DNA from: an uncultured Finegoldia sp. | Lineage (GTDB): Bacteria; Bacillota; Clostridia; Tissierellales; Peptoniphilaceae | Reading direction: 5' to 3' | Assembly: GCF_900766215.1 (NCBI RefSeq) | Contig: NZ_CAAFUQ010000099.1 | Span: 1-31,704, forward strand | DNA length: 31,704 nt | In this document: positions 1 to 8,006 of the stretch, one piece after another | Numbering within the stretch: the stretch's first letter is position 1 | Layout: each line of letters begins with the position of its first letter | The notes under the pieces: generated by a model | Database searches by the model: none | What the model was told of the DNA's origin: nothing | What the model saw: the letters and a program-made list of their open reading frames with translations, nothing else | Program-made: the position numbers and the translations under genes

Positions 1-90
1 AATTATAACTTAAGTTTAATGAATAATAGACCTAGGAAATGTATAAAATATAAAACACCTAAAGAAGAACTTTTTGGTTTCTTACCATAG
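1..90 (+). CDS. IS30-family transposase, C-terminal fragment (runs off the left edge)
   Basis: Frame 1 reads 29 codons to a TAG at 88-90. The peptide contains NNRPRKCIKYKTPKEELF, which matches the very conserved C-terminal end of IS30 transposases (N-x-RPRK-x-x-x-x-KTP-x-E-x-F) just after the DDE catalytic domain. These enzymes cut and join the element ends using a DDE active site; that part lies outside the window. No start is visible because the gene begins before base 1. It lies in the same orientation as the disrupted oxidoreductase gene that follows. The family call rests on one short but distinctive motif. Confidence 0.78.
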   Translation, partial: NYNLSLMNNRPRKCIKYKTPKEELFGFLP

Positions 91-115
91 GTGTTGCATT
101 TGAATTGACAATTCG
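1..115 (+). mobile_element. 3' end of an IS30-family insertion sequence
   Basis: The window opens inside an insertion sequence. The last codons of an IS30-type transposase end at 88-90. About 25 bases follow (GTGTTGCATTTGAATTGACA and onward) that look like the right terminal end of such an element. The next sequence that resembles the downstream oxidoreductase begins at about 108-115, so the junction lies there. The left end of the element is outside the window, so the inverted repeat and target duplication could not be checked. The exact boundary is therefore approximate. Confidence 0.72.
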
Positions 116-1097
116 TCTAATAAAAAACATTAAAGAACAATATCCCGATATCAAATTAACTGTAATAACAGACAACAAATTCCAATATTATTCAGGTATG
201 TACACAGGTTTTTTGGAAGGTGTTTACACTCATGATGAAATTTGCTTTGATGTTAAAAAAATTTGTGAAAAGTATGGAGCTGATTTGATTTTCGATAAGA
301 TTGCCAAAATTGATGATGAAAACAAAAAAGTTATAGCAAAAAATCACACTATCGACTACGATTATTTGAGTATTAACCTTGGAGCAACTCAAAAAACTAT
401 CGGTACTGGAGAAAATGTAATAAATTCAAAACCTATTAATACAATTATAGATTTAAAGAAAAAAATAAAAGATTCTGATAAGAATATCCTAATACTCGGT
501 GCTGGTGCTAGTGGATTGGAGTTAGCTTTTGTATTAAAAACTATTTATCGTAACAAGAATGTATCCATAGTGACAAAAGGCAGTGTAAATATGGAAGGAT
601 TCAGTGAAAAAGCTAATAAAAAGGCCAGAAAATTATTAAAAGAAAAGTGTATTAAAGTTTACGAAAACAAAAAAATAACTTCGATAGATGAAATTGATAT
701 AGATTTTGATAAATTAATTATGTGTATAGGCTCAAGTGGAGTTAATGTAGATTTTGGAAATCTTAAAACAACAGACAAAAACTTCCTTATATCAGATGAA
801 TATATGAAAATTTCCGACAAAATATTTGCAGTAGGAGATTGTGTAAGTATCGACAAATACCCTAATTTACCAAAAGCTGGAGTATATGCTATTAGGCAGT
901 CCCCTATTTTAATGAAAAACATTGCACATACTTTAAAAAATGAAAAATTGGAAGCTTATGTTCCAGATACTAATCCTATGCAAATATTATACTGTGGAAA
1001 TGAAAAAGCTCTTTTGTACTACAAAGGAATTACTTTGTATTCTCATCTTTCATTTGTGTTAAAAAGATATATAGACAAAAAGTATATGAAATATTAA
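105..1097 (+). pseudogene. NDH-2-like FAD/NAD oxidoreductase, 5' end removed by IS insertion
   Basis: This is the remainder of a pyridine-nucleotide-disulfide oxidoreductase that would pass electrons from NAD(P)H to FAD. The second Rossmann motif is intact (GAGASG, residues 132-137 counting from the TTG at 105), and so is the C-terminal FAD-contacting FAVGDC motif (241-246). The end IDKKYMKY resembles the NDH-2-like proteins that are sometimes fused to selenide water dikinase. The N-terminal FAD-binding GxGxxG strand, normally within the first 15 residues, is absent. Upstream codons back to a TAA at 60-62 belong to the insertion sequence. The TTG at 105 has no convincing ribosome binding site and lies in the IS end. 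The rest of the frame is undamaged, so the insertion looks recent. A functional shortened product is unlikely but not excluded. Confidence 0.75.
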
Positions 1098-1123
1098 AAA
1101 TCCCTCAAATGAGGGATTTTTTT
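1096..1123. terminator. Bidirectional intrinsic terminator
   Basis: A perfect stem AAATCCCTC / GAGGGATTT with an AAAT loop lies between the convergent oxidoreductase remnant and the permease gene. It is flanked by A-runs on the left and T-runs on the right, so it can terminate transcription from both sides. Confidence 0.88.
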
Positions 1124-2471
1124 AGTCTATTTCTTTTCTTTCTTTTTCTTCTTGCTCTAAAGTTTTTTCTGGAATTATTATATTCAAGAAAAATACAATT
1201 AAAGTCGCTACTACTACTGGAGATGCTGTGAATACCATTCTAAACCATTGCGGAAAATATCTTACAGCGTTTGGACCTACTTGTGTAATTCCCATACCTA
1301 AGGCAACACCTAATCCAACAATAGTTGTGTTTCTTACACTCATTTCACTAGATGTAATTAATTTCATACCACTCATTGCGATTTGTGCGAACACAGAAAT
1401 AGTTGCCCCACCAATAACAGCTTGAGGAACTGAAAGCATCAATGCTCCAAATTTTGGTATCAATCCGCAAACAAATACCATGCTTGCTGTAATCAATAAA
1501 ACTTTTCTAGCTATTACTTTTGTCATAGATACAATTCCAACATTTTGTGAATAAGTTGCAGTTGGCAAGGCGCCGATAAATGAACCAATCACACTGACGA
1601 TACCATTTGCCTTAATTCCACCAGACAATTCAACATCCGTTGGCTCACGATCCATTCCACCAATTGTCGTACTTGTTAAATCCCCCACTGCTTGAACGGA
1701 GTTTACAATATACATAATTGACATAGTCAATATAGCATCCAAATGAAATTGGAATTTGAACGGATAAATTTGTGGTAACATAAACCACGAAGCATTTACC
1801 ACGTTATCAAATTGAACCATGCCTAAAAACAATGATATTATGTATCCTACTATAATTCCTACCAAAATTGCGGCTAATTTGATGTAGCCTTTCATAAACA
1901 TATTGCAGAATAATACAACACATAATGTAATAATGGCTACAACCCAGTTTCTTATCTCGCCTTGCATAGGTCCATTTCCACCAGACATGTAATTAACAGC
2001 TACTGAATATAGACTAAGTCCTATCGTTAAAACGACAGTTCCCGATACAATTGGAGGGAAAAATCTCCTAATCTTTCCTATAAACATTCCCGTAAAAATA
2101 GCCACTATACCGCCAATCAATTGCGAAGCATAAACCGCTCCAATTCCATATTGTTTTCCAATTGATAGTAAAACTGGGATATAAGCAAAACTAACCCCCA
2201 TAATAACAGGTAATTTTGCACCAAATTTTAGTACTGGATACAATTGTAATAGTGTCGCTATCGCAGCGATGAACATTCCTGCTTGAATCAAATAAATAGC
2301 TTGTGCGTCTGTAATTGCATGCTCACTTGATTTCAATGCACTTGCCAAGACTATCGACGGCAAAGCATTCCCTACTATCATTGCCAATAAATGCTGCATA
2401 GCTATTGGAAATGATTTAAGCATGGAAGGTTTGCCATAATAATCAAATAATGAATTTGAATTACTTTCCAT
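1122..2471 (-). CDS. NCS2 nucleobase permease, xanthine/urate type
   Basis: A 449-residue polytopic membrane protein that imports a purine base by ion symport. Family signs are the hydrophobic pattern of about 14 membrane segments, the GGMDREPT and ELSGG stretch around residues 270-285, and the NCS2 signature QNVGIVSMT beginning at Gln309. A Gln-Asn pair here is usual for xanthine/urate carriers (PbuX, UacT), whereas uracil carriers such as UraA usually have Glu-Asn. The start is set at the ATG at 2471 because AGGAGA lies just upstream. The open frame continues 28 codons further, but that part lacks a ribosome site and is not transporter-like. It follows carbamate kinase on the same strand, separated by a terminator. 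Substrate is inferred from family only. Confidence 0.86.
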   Translation of the reverse strand: MESNSNSLFDYYGKPSMLKSFPIAMQHLLAMIVGNALPSIVLASALKSSEHAITDAQAIYLIQAGMFIAAIATLLQLYPVLKFGAKLPVIMGVSFAYIPVLLSIGKQYGIGAVYASQLIGGIVAIFTGMFIGKIRRFFPPIVSGTVVLTIGLSLYSVAVNYMSGGNGPMQGEIRNWVVAIITLCVVLFCNMFMKGYIKLAAILVGIIVGYIISLFLGMVQFDNVVNASWFMLPQIYPFKFQFHLDAILTMSIMYIVNSVQAVGDLTSTTIGGMDREPTDVELSGGIKANGIVSVIGSFIGALPTATYSQNVGIVSMTKVIARKVLLITASMVFVCGLIPKFGALMLSVPQAVIGGATISVFAQIAMSGMKLITSSEMSVRNTTIVGLGVALGMGITQVGPNAVRYFPQWFRMVFTASPVVVATLIVFFLNIIIPEKTLEQEEKERKEID

Positions 2472-2539
2472 ATACACTCTCCTCTTTAATTTCATTAAAC
2501 TATATTCTATATTAAATTCGAAATAATTTAAAGAGCAAT

Positions 2540-2595
2540 AAAAAAATACTTCCAAACTTTCAAATTAATTTTCATAATTTGTTTTGGAAGTATTC
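2540..2595 (-). terminator. Terminator after carbamate kinase gene
   Basis: On the minus strand, arms ATACTTCCAAA and TTTGGAAGTAT are separated by about 24 bases and followed by a run of seven Ts. The loop is longer than usual. It lies between arcC and the permease gene, so it probably ends or attenuates the arcC transcript. Confidence 0.75.
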
Positions 2596-2598
2596 ATA

Positions 2599-3531
2599 TT
2601 ATTTTACAAATCTAGTTCCTGTTAAACCGTTAATTCCTTCTTTTGCTTTTTCCAAAGAAGTTATCAAAGCTATCTTTCCTTCTCCTGATTTAACGAAATT
2701 AAGGCATGCTTTAACCTTAGGTAGCATAGAACCTTCGGCAAATTGCTTTTCTTCTATTAATTCTTCAGCTCGAGAAAAACTCAATTCATCTAAGCTTTCT
2801 TCGTTTTCTTTTCCGTAATTAATACATACTTTTTCTACTGCAGTTAAAATAATTAACAAATCAGCATCAGAAATCTCTGCCAATTTTTCAGATGTGAAAT
2901 CCTTATCTATAACTGCACCTATTCCTTCTAATTGACCATCGTTTTCAATTACTGGAATTCCTCCACCGCCTCCAGCTATAACTATAAAATCTTCTTTTAT
3001 CAATGTATTAATTTCTTCTTTTTCTATAATATCAATAGGTTTTGGTGATGGAACTACTCTTCTGTAACCTCTGTTAGAATCTTCTTTGAAAGTATAACCG
3101 CTTTCTTTAGCAAGTTTTTCTGACTCCTCTTTTGAATAGAATAAACCTACAGGCTTAGTTGGATTAGAAAAAGCTTCATCATCCTTATCTACTTTTACTT
3201 GAGTAATAATAGTAGATACTGCATTTTTCATGTTTCTTTTTGATAATTCGTTCTTGATAGCCTTTTGTAAATGATAACCTATGTAGCCTTGACTCATTGC
3301 AACACATTCAGCAAATGGCATGTTAGAAATTTGTGAATTGGAATTATGAGCTGTTTCCATCGCTAAATTTATCATACCAACTTGAGGTCCGTTACCATGA
3401 CAAACGATAACTTCGTTACCATCTTCAACTAAATCTACTATAGAAATAGCTGTTTTTCTAACTGCTTTTATTTGTTCTGCAGGTGAATTTCCGAGAGCGT
3501 TTCCACCTAATGCTAAAACTACTTTTTTCAT
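2599..3531 (-). CDS. arcC: Carbamate kinase
   Basis: A 310-residue cytoplasmic kinase that interconverts carbamoyl phosphate plus ADP with ATP plus carbamate and ammonia. The N-terminal LALGGNALG (6-14), HGNGPQVG (45-52) and the glycine run IAGGGGGIPV (around 210) are the phosphate- and nucleotide-binding motifs of the amino acid kinase fold in ArcC. Length matches the family (about 310). AAAGGAG sits eight bases before the ATG. No arginine deiminase or ornithine carbamoyltransferase is next to it. The neighbours are a purine permease and a ModE-like regulator, which suggests ATP generation from carbamoyl phosphate made in purine (ureide) breakdown. That pathway link is inference. Confidence 0.94.
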   Translation of the reverse strand: MKKVVLALGGNALGNSPAEQIKAVRKTAISIVDLVEDGNEVIVCHGNGPQVGMINLAMETAHNSNSQISNMPFAECVAMSQGYIGYHLQKAIKNELSKRNMKNAVSTIITQVKVDKDDEAFSNPTKPVGLFYSKEESEKLAKESGYTFKEDSNRGYRRVVPSPKPIDIIEKEEINTLIKEDFIVIAGGGGGIPVIENDGQLEGIGAVIDKDFTSEKLAEISDADLLIILTAVEKVCINYGKENEESLDELSFSRAEELIEEKQFAEGSMLPKVKACLNFVKSGEGKIALITSLEKAKEGINGLTGTRFVK

Positions 3532-3569
3532 TTTAACTCCTTTAATAAACTAAAAATAGTATCCAAATA

Positions 3570-3600
3570 CAAAATCCCAATGCTAAACATTGAGATTTTA
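3570..3600 (-). terminator. Hairpin between the ModE-like gene and arcC
   Basis: On the minus strand AAAATCTCAATG pairs with CATTGGGATTTT around a small TTTAG-like loop. The T-run is part of the stem. It could end the upstream transcript, or act in the arcC leader, since a promoter-like sequence lies upstream of it at 3626-3654. Confidence 0.6.
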
Positions 3601-3625
3601 ATTATTAAGACACTTCAATAAATAT

Positions 3626-3654
3626 ATATTACACTGATTTTATAAAAAATACAA
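3626..3654 (-). promoter_or_regulatory. Possible arcC promoter
   Basis: On the minus strand TTGTAT and TAATAT are separated by 17 bases, immediately after the ModE-like stop codon. The hairpin at 3570-3600 would then lie in the arcC leader. The match is moderate in AT-rich DNA. Confidence 0.4.
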
Positions 3655-3659
3655 GAGTC

Positions 3660-3998
3660 TTAGAAGTTTTTTGTAATTTTTTCAGTCAAATTATTGCTAG
3701 TTCTAGTAAAATTTGACATAGCTCTCTCATATTCTCTAATTAATTTTAATCCTTCTTCAGTCAAAGTTGAACCGCCGCCATTAGCTCCACCAATTTCAGT
3801 ATCCACAAATTTTTCACCATAAATTTTTTCGCTATTTTTTATGATATTAAATGCCTTGCTATAACTCATTTTCAAATTTTTGGAAGCCTTATTCAATGAT
3901 TTTGTCTTGTCAATTTCTTTTAAAAGCAAGTAATTGCCTTTCCCGAAAAACTTTTTACCATTATCGTCTTCAAACCAAAATTTACAATTCACCTTCAT
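3660..3998 (-). CDS. ModE-type winged helix-turn-helix protein (DNA-binding domain only)
   Basis: A 112-residue protein resembling the N-terminal DNA-binding domain of the molybdate regulator ModE. The LysR-like helix-turn-helix spans about residues 34-56, and the wing carries the diagnostic GGANGGGSTLTEEG (70-83). No Mop/TOBE molybdate-binding domain follows, so the ligand, if any, is unknown. Single-domain proteins of this kind are common in clostridia near molybdenum-enzyme genes. The ATG at 3998 is chosen because GAGGAG lies seven bases upstream; the TTG at 4013 has no such site. It overlaps the end of the upstream phosphotransferase-like gene by 17 bases, so the two are probably co-translated. 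A role in the nearby arcC/permease region is a guess from position. Confidence 0.83.
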   Translation of the reverse strand: MKVNCKFWFEDDNGKKFFGKGNYLLLKEIDKTKSLNKASKNLKMSYSKAFNIIKNSEKIYGEKFVDTEIGGANGGGSTLTEEGLKLIREYERAMSNFTRTSNNLTEKITKNF

Positions 3999-4863
3999 TT
4001 TTAAGCTCCTCAATTTTATCCTCAGTTTCCTTAATCCATACAGGAATTATACAATCAAAATCATTGTAAATTGTTAATATTCTTCCGAACTCTTCTGTCA
4101 AATCTACTTCATTTTCTCCGTTTAACTTCGGCTCTAAAATATCTAAAATTGTGTAAATTGCAAGAATTCTGTAAAATAATCTAGGAATTTTGCCATTAAA
4201 ATATGATTTTAGTAATGAATAATAGAAGATTCGGCTATTTTCATCAACTTCATTAATTTTTCTAAATTCAAAGAAAGAATCTCCCATATAGCTGATATTT
4301 TTAGAAACAAAATTCAAATTATCATCGGGACAAATGGATTTAAGATTATCAAACAAATAAATATTGCTCAATTTTCTTGAATCAATTAAATATCTGTTCT
4401 TTTCAATATAATCAAAAACAATATAATCCTTATCCCCTCTGAAATTCGTCATGGAATAATTGTATATAAGATTGTTGATTTTATAATTGAAAATCTTCGA
4501 CCAAGTAGAATCGTCATCTATTTGGCTATCTTGATGTAATTTTCTGAGAACCTCTCCTATTTCACTTCCAAGTTGTATTTGTTTATCATAAGGTATGGGC
4601 TCTGAAAGATTTTGTATGAATTTCTTAATTATAAAAGTATGGCCATTTTCATAACCACTATCTTCAATTTTAGCAAATTTATCATTAAACTCATAGAGTA
4701 AATGACTGTTTTTACTATTAAAATTCAAAAAAGACTCCAAATCTCCTTCATATAATTCAACTATATATTTGCCTGAATCAGTAATCACAATATACTTATC
4801 ATCTTGTAATTCATAGTCATTAATTTTCTTATCTTTAAAAAATTGTAAATCTTTGATTTCCAT
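3982..4863 (-). CDS. Divergent aminoglycoside-phosphotransferase-fold protein, probable pseudokinase
   Basis: A 293-residue protein whose overall pattern follows the APH/choline-kinase fold. It has a beta-rich N-lobe (to about 85), then the typical helix LGSEIGEVLRKLH (98-110), and a C-lobe segment YMGDSFFEFRKI (192-203) that aligns with the DYGDPWEEF-type stretch of APH proteins. A helix rich in YFNGKIP and LFYRILAIY (221-237) follows. The catalytic H-G-D-x4-N loop and the metal-binding D-F-D are not recognisable: the corresponding region reads LFDNLKSICPDDNLNF and VSKN. It may bind without phosphotransfer, or use altered residues. The call was made by eye and is uncertain. The gene follows ptsI by 53 bases and overlaps the ModE-like gene. 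Start: ATG with GGTGA close upstream. Confidence 0.55.
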   Translation of the reverse strand: MEIKDLQFFKDKKINDYELQDDKYIVITDSGKYIVELYEGDLESFLNFNSKNSHLLYEFNDKFAKIEDSGYENGHTFIIKKFIQNLSEPIPYDKQIQLGSEIGEVLRKLHQDSQIDDDSTWSKIFNYKINNLIYNYSMTNFRGDKDYIVFDYIEKNRYLIDSRKLSNIYLFDNLKSICPDDNLNFVSKNISYMGDSFFEFRKINEVDENSRIFYYSLLKSYFNGKIPRLFYRILAIYTILDILEPKLNGENEVDLTEEFGRILTIYNDFDCIIPVWIKETEDKIEELKNEGEL

Positions 4864-4916
4864 ATAATCACCAATACAATTTTATCATTAAATATCAAAA
4901 TTTTAAAATAAAATAC

Positions 4917-6611
4917 TTATTCGGATATAGCTTTTTCAATTTCTGATGTTCTTTTCAATTTTAAAATTTTATCTGCATATTGCTTTGCATCTTCCATTGA
5001 AGTATTTGATATTGTATATTTGATTTTCGCAATTGATGCTGCTGGTGCTGAAAATTCATCTAATCCCATACCTAAAAGAAGCTTAGTTGCTTTTGTGTCC
5101 CCTGCAAATCCTCCACACATTCCTGTCCATTTGCCATTTTCATGGCTAACATTGATGACTTTCTTGATTGCTCTCAAAACTGCTGGATTGTATGTGTTAT
5201 ATAGATTTGAAATCTTTTCATTGCCTCTATCACAAGCCAAAATGTATTGAGTCAAATCATTAGTTCCAATACTAAAGAAATCAACATATTCAACCAAATC
5301 TTCAGCTACAAGTACACTTGCAGGCGTTTCAATCATAATACCTACTTCAATATTTTCATCAAATTCTACGTTTTTCTCTCTCAAGAATTTCTTATTGTTT
5401 TCAATAATATCAATAGCATTTTCAATTTCTTCAACAGAAATAACCATAGGTAGCATAATTCTAATTTTACCAAATGCAGATGCTCTTAAAATAGCTTTTA
5501 TTTGTGAATCAAAAACATCTCTCATATCAAAACAAAATCTCAGCGCTCTCCAACCCAAGAAAGGATTATCTTCTTTCGGAAATGTATAATAAGGAAGTTC
5601 CTTGTCTCCACCTATATCTAACGTTCTAATAATAACAGATTTACCGTCTAGTTTTTCTACAACATTTTTGTAATATTCAAATTGTTCATCTTCTGTTGGA
5701 AAATGATCATTATACATATACAAAAACTCAGTTCTAAATAATCCTACTCCTTCGGCACCTGATTCAAGTCCTTTTTCAAGATCTTCTACATTTCCAATGT
5801 TAGTCATTACATCAATGTCTTTTCCATCAGTAGTAATTGCTTTGTTATATCTGTTTTTTTCAAGTATTGTTTTTTCTTCATCGAGTTTATTCTTTTTTAT
5901 TTTGTATTCTTGAAGTATTTCTTCATCTGGATTTATTATACAAATTCCTTTAAAAGAATCAATTATTACGGTTTGTCCATCTTCTACACTTTCAGTTATA
6001 TCTTTCATCCCAACAAGACAAGCAATTCCTAATGTCTGAGCTATAATTGATGTGTGAGCAGTCTTACCACCCAAATCCATCAAAAATCCAACTACATGAT
6101 CTTTGTCTATTATTGATGTTTCATAAGGAGTTAATTCTTTTGATACCAAGATCGTGTTAGGATCCAACGAATCTAGTTTTTCGTTTTCAATTCCTTTAAT
6201 TTTGTATAATAATTGTTGGCCAATATCTTTGTAATCAGATGCCCTTTCTCTCATGTATTCATTATCCAAAGACTGCATCATAGTGACCATTTCATCGATA
6301 GTATCCTTAAGAGCTTTATCACTAGCGTTATTTTCATTAATCTTTGTAATAACTGATTCAGACAAAAAAGGATCATCTAACATACTCAAATGAGCTTCTA
6401 TTACTTGTTGTTGTGTATCATTATCAACTTCTGTATTCGATAAATTCGTTTTATATTCTTCTAAGGCTTTGTTAAATTTTTCTACATGAAGTTGAATTTC
6501 ATCATCTGAAATCTTATCAATAGTTATCCTGATTTCTTGTTTTTTCATAAGTTTAACTTTTCCAATGGCTATTTGCTCACTTGCAATAATACCTTTTTTA
6601 ATCAAACTCAT
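4917..6611 (-). CDS. ptsI: PTS phosphoenolpyruvate-protein phosphotransferase (enzyme I)
   Basis: A 564-residue cytoplasmic enzyme that takes phosphate from phosphoenolpyruvate onto a histidine and passes it to HPr, energising PTS sugar uptake. The N-terminal HPr-binding helical domain is followed by the phosphohistidine motif GGKTAHTSIIAQ with His186. The C-terminal PEP-binding TIM barrel carries FRTEFLYM, IRTLDIGGDKELPY and GMCGGFAGD with the catalytic Cys499. Length is normal (about 570). AAGGAGG precedes the ATG. It lies downstream of ptsH in the usual order, with a hairpin between them that should lower its expression relative to HPr. Confidence 0.97.
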   Translation of the reverse strand: MSLIKKGIIASEQIAIGKVKLMKKQEIRITIDKISDDEIQLHVEKFNKALEEYKTNLSNTEVDNDTQQQVIEAHLSMLDDPFLSESVITKINENNASDKALKDTIDEMVTMMQSLDNEYMRERASDYKDIGQQLLYKIKGIENEKLDSLDPNTILVSKELTPYETSIIDKDHVVGFLMDLGGKTAHTSIIAQTLGIACLVGMKDITESVEDGQTVIIDSFKGICIINPDEEILQEYKIKKNKLDEEKTILEKNRYNKAITTDGKDIDVMTNIGNVEDLEKGLESGAEGVGLFRTEFLYMYNDHFPTEDEQFEYYKNVVEKLDGKSVIIRTLDIGGDKELPYYTFPKEDNPFLGWRALRFCFDMRDVFDSQIKAILRASAFGKIRIMLPMVISVEEIENAIDIIENNKKFLREKNVEFDENIEVGIMIETPASVLVAEDLVEYVDFFSIGTNDLTQYILACDRGNEKISNLYNTYNPAVLRAIKKVINVSHENGKWTGMCGGFAGDTKATKLLLGMGLDEFSAPAASIAKIKYTISNTSMEDAKQYADKILKLKRTSEIEKAISE

Positions 6612-6625
6612 AATACCTCCTTATA

Positions 6626-6653
6626 AACTAAAGCCGCCACAAAAGTGACGGCT
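6626..6653 (-). terminator. Attenuator-type hairpin between ptsH and ptsI
   Basis: On the minus strand AGCCGTCAC pairs over nine positions (one G-U) with GTGGCGGCT around a TTTT loop, followed by a short weak T-rich stretch (TTTAGTTT) and then the ptsI ribosome binding site. The poor T-tract suggests partial read-through, giving more HPr than enzyme I. It could also act as an mRNA processing barrier. Confidence 0.65.
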
Positions 6654-6670
6654 ATAAATTCTTTCTTGAA

Positions 6671-6931
6671 TTAATCTTCTAAATTTTCTATAAATTCAAC
6701 TAATTTTTTTAAGTTTTCTTCTTCGTTTTCGCCATCTAATCTAACAGTCACTTCTGTATCTTGAGAAATACCTAGTGCCATAACGTTGAAAATAGATTTT
6801 GCGTTAGCTGTTTTACCATCTTTAATAAGTTCAACTTTACCATCAAAATTCTTTACAAATTGTACTAATGATGCAGCTGGACGTGCGTGCAAACCTGTTT
6901 CATTTTTAACTATAACATTTTGTTCTACCAT
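6671..6931 (-). CDS. ptsH: Phosphocarrier protein HPr
   Basis: An 86-residue PTS phosphocarrier. The active site NETGLHARPA has the phosphate-accepting His15. The regulatory serine sits at the canonical Ser46 in NAKSIFNVMALGI, the site that HPr kinase phosphorylates in Gram-positive bacteria to make HPr(Ser-P), the corepressor of CcpA. Enzyme I is encoded downstream and a CcpA-like regulator upstream, so both partners of the switch are neighbours. No HPr kinase gene is in the window. AGGAGG lies upstream of the ATG. Confidence 0.97.
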   Translation of the reverse strand: MVEQNVIVKNETGLHARPAASLVQFVKNFDGKVELIKDGKTANAKSIFNVMALGISQDTEVTVRLDGENEEENLKKLVEFIENLED

Positions 6932-6998
6932 AATAATAATCCTCCTATGACTAATTTATTTATATCCTATTAATTGATTTTTTAAACAGGAAAATATT

Positions 6999-8006
6999 CT
7001 AATTTATATCTTTTACAGATTCTCTCTTCATAATTTGAGAACCTAAAATCGCTTTTTCATTTATAGTTTTATTTTCTTTTAAAACCTTTACTAAAGTTCT
7101 CATAGATACAGCACCTATATCGTAATAAGGTTCTTGAACTGTAGTAAGGGTTGGTCTGTAAATACTTGTCATTGGTATATCGCCAAATCCAGATACAGAA
7201 ATATCTTCTGGAACTTTTTTATTGTTATCATAACAATAATTAATAAAACCTATTGCTTGTGCATCTTCACTAAAACTTACGCATGTTATGTTTTTAGAAT
7301 CCTTCATTTCGAAAATCTTATCTCCTGCTTCATAACCATCTTTTACAGAAACACCTTCTGATGAGATTTCAAATTTTTCTAATTTTAAATCATCGCATGC
7401 TTGTCTGTATCCTTTTAGTTTTTCTTGGCCAATTTCAGTATCTTGATTTTCTTTTACAAATAAAATATTCTTGTGACCTAAATCATAGATATGATTAATC
7501 ATATTTACCATTGCTTCTTTGTAATCTATTTGCACAGTGTGTATATCTTTTATATTCCAGAATTTGTCCAATTGAATATAAGGAACAGTTTGATCTTTCA
7601 ATTTGAAAATAACCTCTGGTTCAATATCTTCTGAAATCAAAATTATTCCTTCTACTTGCTTTGTAAACATGAAGTCTATAATCTTTTTTTCCTGTTCCAA
7701 ATCTCCATATGTAGAAGATAATAGTATATCATATTTATACATTCTTCCAATTTCTTCAGCACCTCTTACAATTTGTGCCATATATGGAATGCCGATATCC
7801 TTTACTACAACACCTATCAAGTTAGATCTTTTCATTACTAAAGATCTAGCCAATTCATTTGGTTTGAAATCAAGTTTTTCTATAGCATCCAATACTTTTC
7901 TACGTGCTTCTGGACTTACAGGCTTAGAATCGTTCATAACTCTAGATACCGTAGAAATTGAAACTCCAGCAAGTTTTGCTACGTCTTTAATTGTTGGTGA
8001 TGACAT
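6999..8006 (-). CDS. ccpA: LacI-family regulator, CcpA-like
   Basis: A 335-residue LacI/GalR-type repressor. The N-terminal helix-turn-helix TIKDVAKLAGVSISTVSRVM (5-24) and hinge helix (about 48-57, PNELARSLVM) are followed by a periplasmic-binding-protein-like core ending in the VSGFGDIPMTSIYRPTLTTV type of sequence. IGRMYKYDILLSST resembles the CcpA segment IATMYKYNIILSNS. Together with the adjacent ptsH and ptsI this supports catabolite control protein A, which binds cre sites with HPr(Ser-P). No effector residues were verified, so another LacI-family role is possible. The ATG directly follows the lipid-kinase stop codon (TAAATG) with AAGGAG overlapping that gene, so the two are translationally coupled. 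Confidence 0.82.
   Translation of the reverse strand: MSSPTIKDVAKLAGVSISTVSRVMNDSKPVSPEARRKVLDAIEKLDFKPNELARSLVMKRSNLIGVVVKDIGIPYMAQIVRGAEEIGRMYKYDILLSSTYGDLEQEKKIIDFMFTKQVEGIILISEDIEPEVIFKLKDQTVPYIQLDKFWNIKDIHTVQIDYKEAMVNMINHIYDLGHKNILFVKENQDTEIGQEKLKGYRQACDDLKLEKFEISSEGVSVKDGYEAGDKIFEMKDSKNITCVSFSEDAQAIGFINYCYDNNKKVPEDISVSGFGDIPMTSIYRPTLTTVQEPYYDIGAVSMRTLVKVLKENKTINEKAILGSQIMKRESVKDIN

Noticed and set aside
105..107. TTG as a genuine start codon of a functional short oxidoreductase
   Set aside because: It lies in the IS end without a ribosome binding site, and the FAD-binding strand would be missing.
2472..2545. Purine riboswitch upstream of the NCS2 permease
   Set aside because: The hairpin there is a simple two-arm terminator after arcC; the rest of the leader is AT-rich without the conserved purine aptamer loops.
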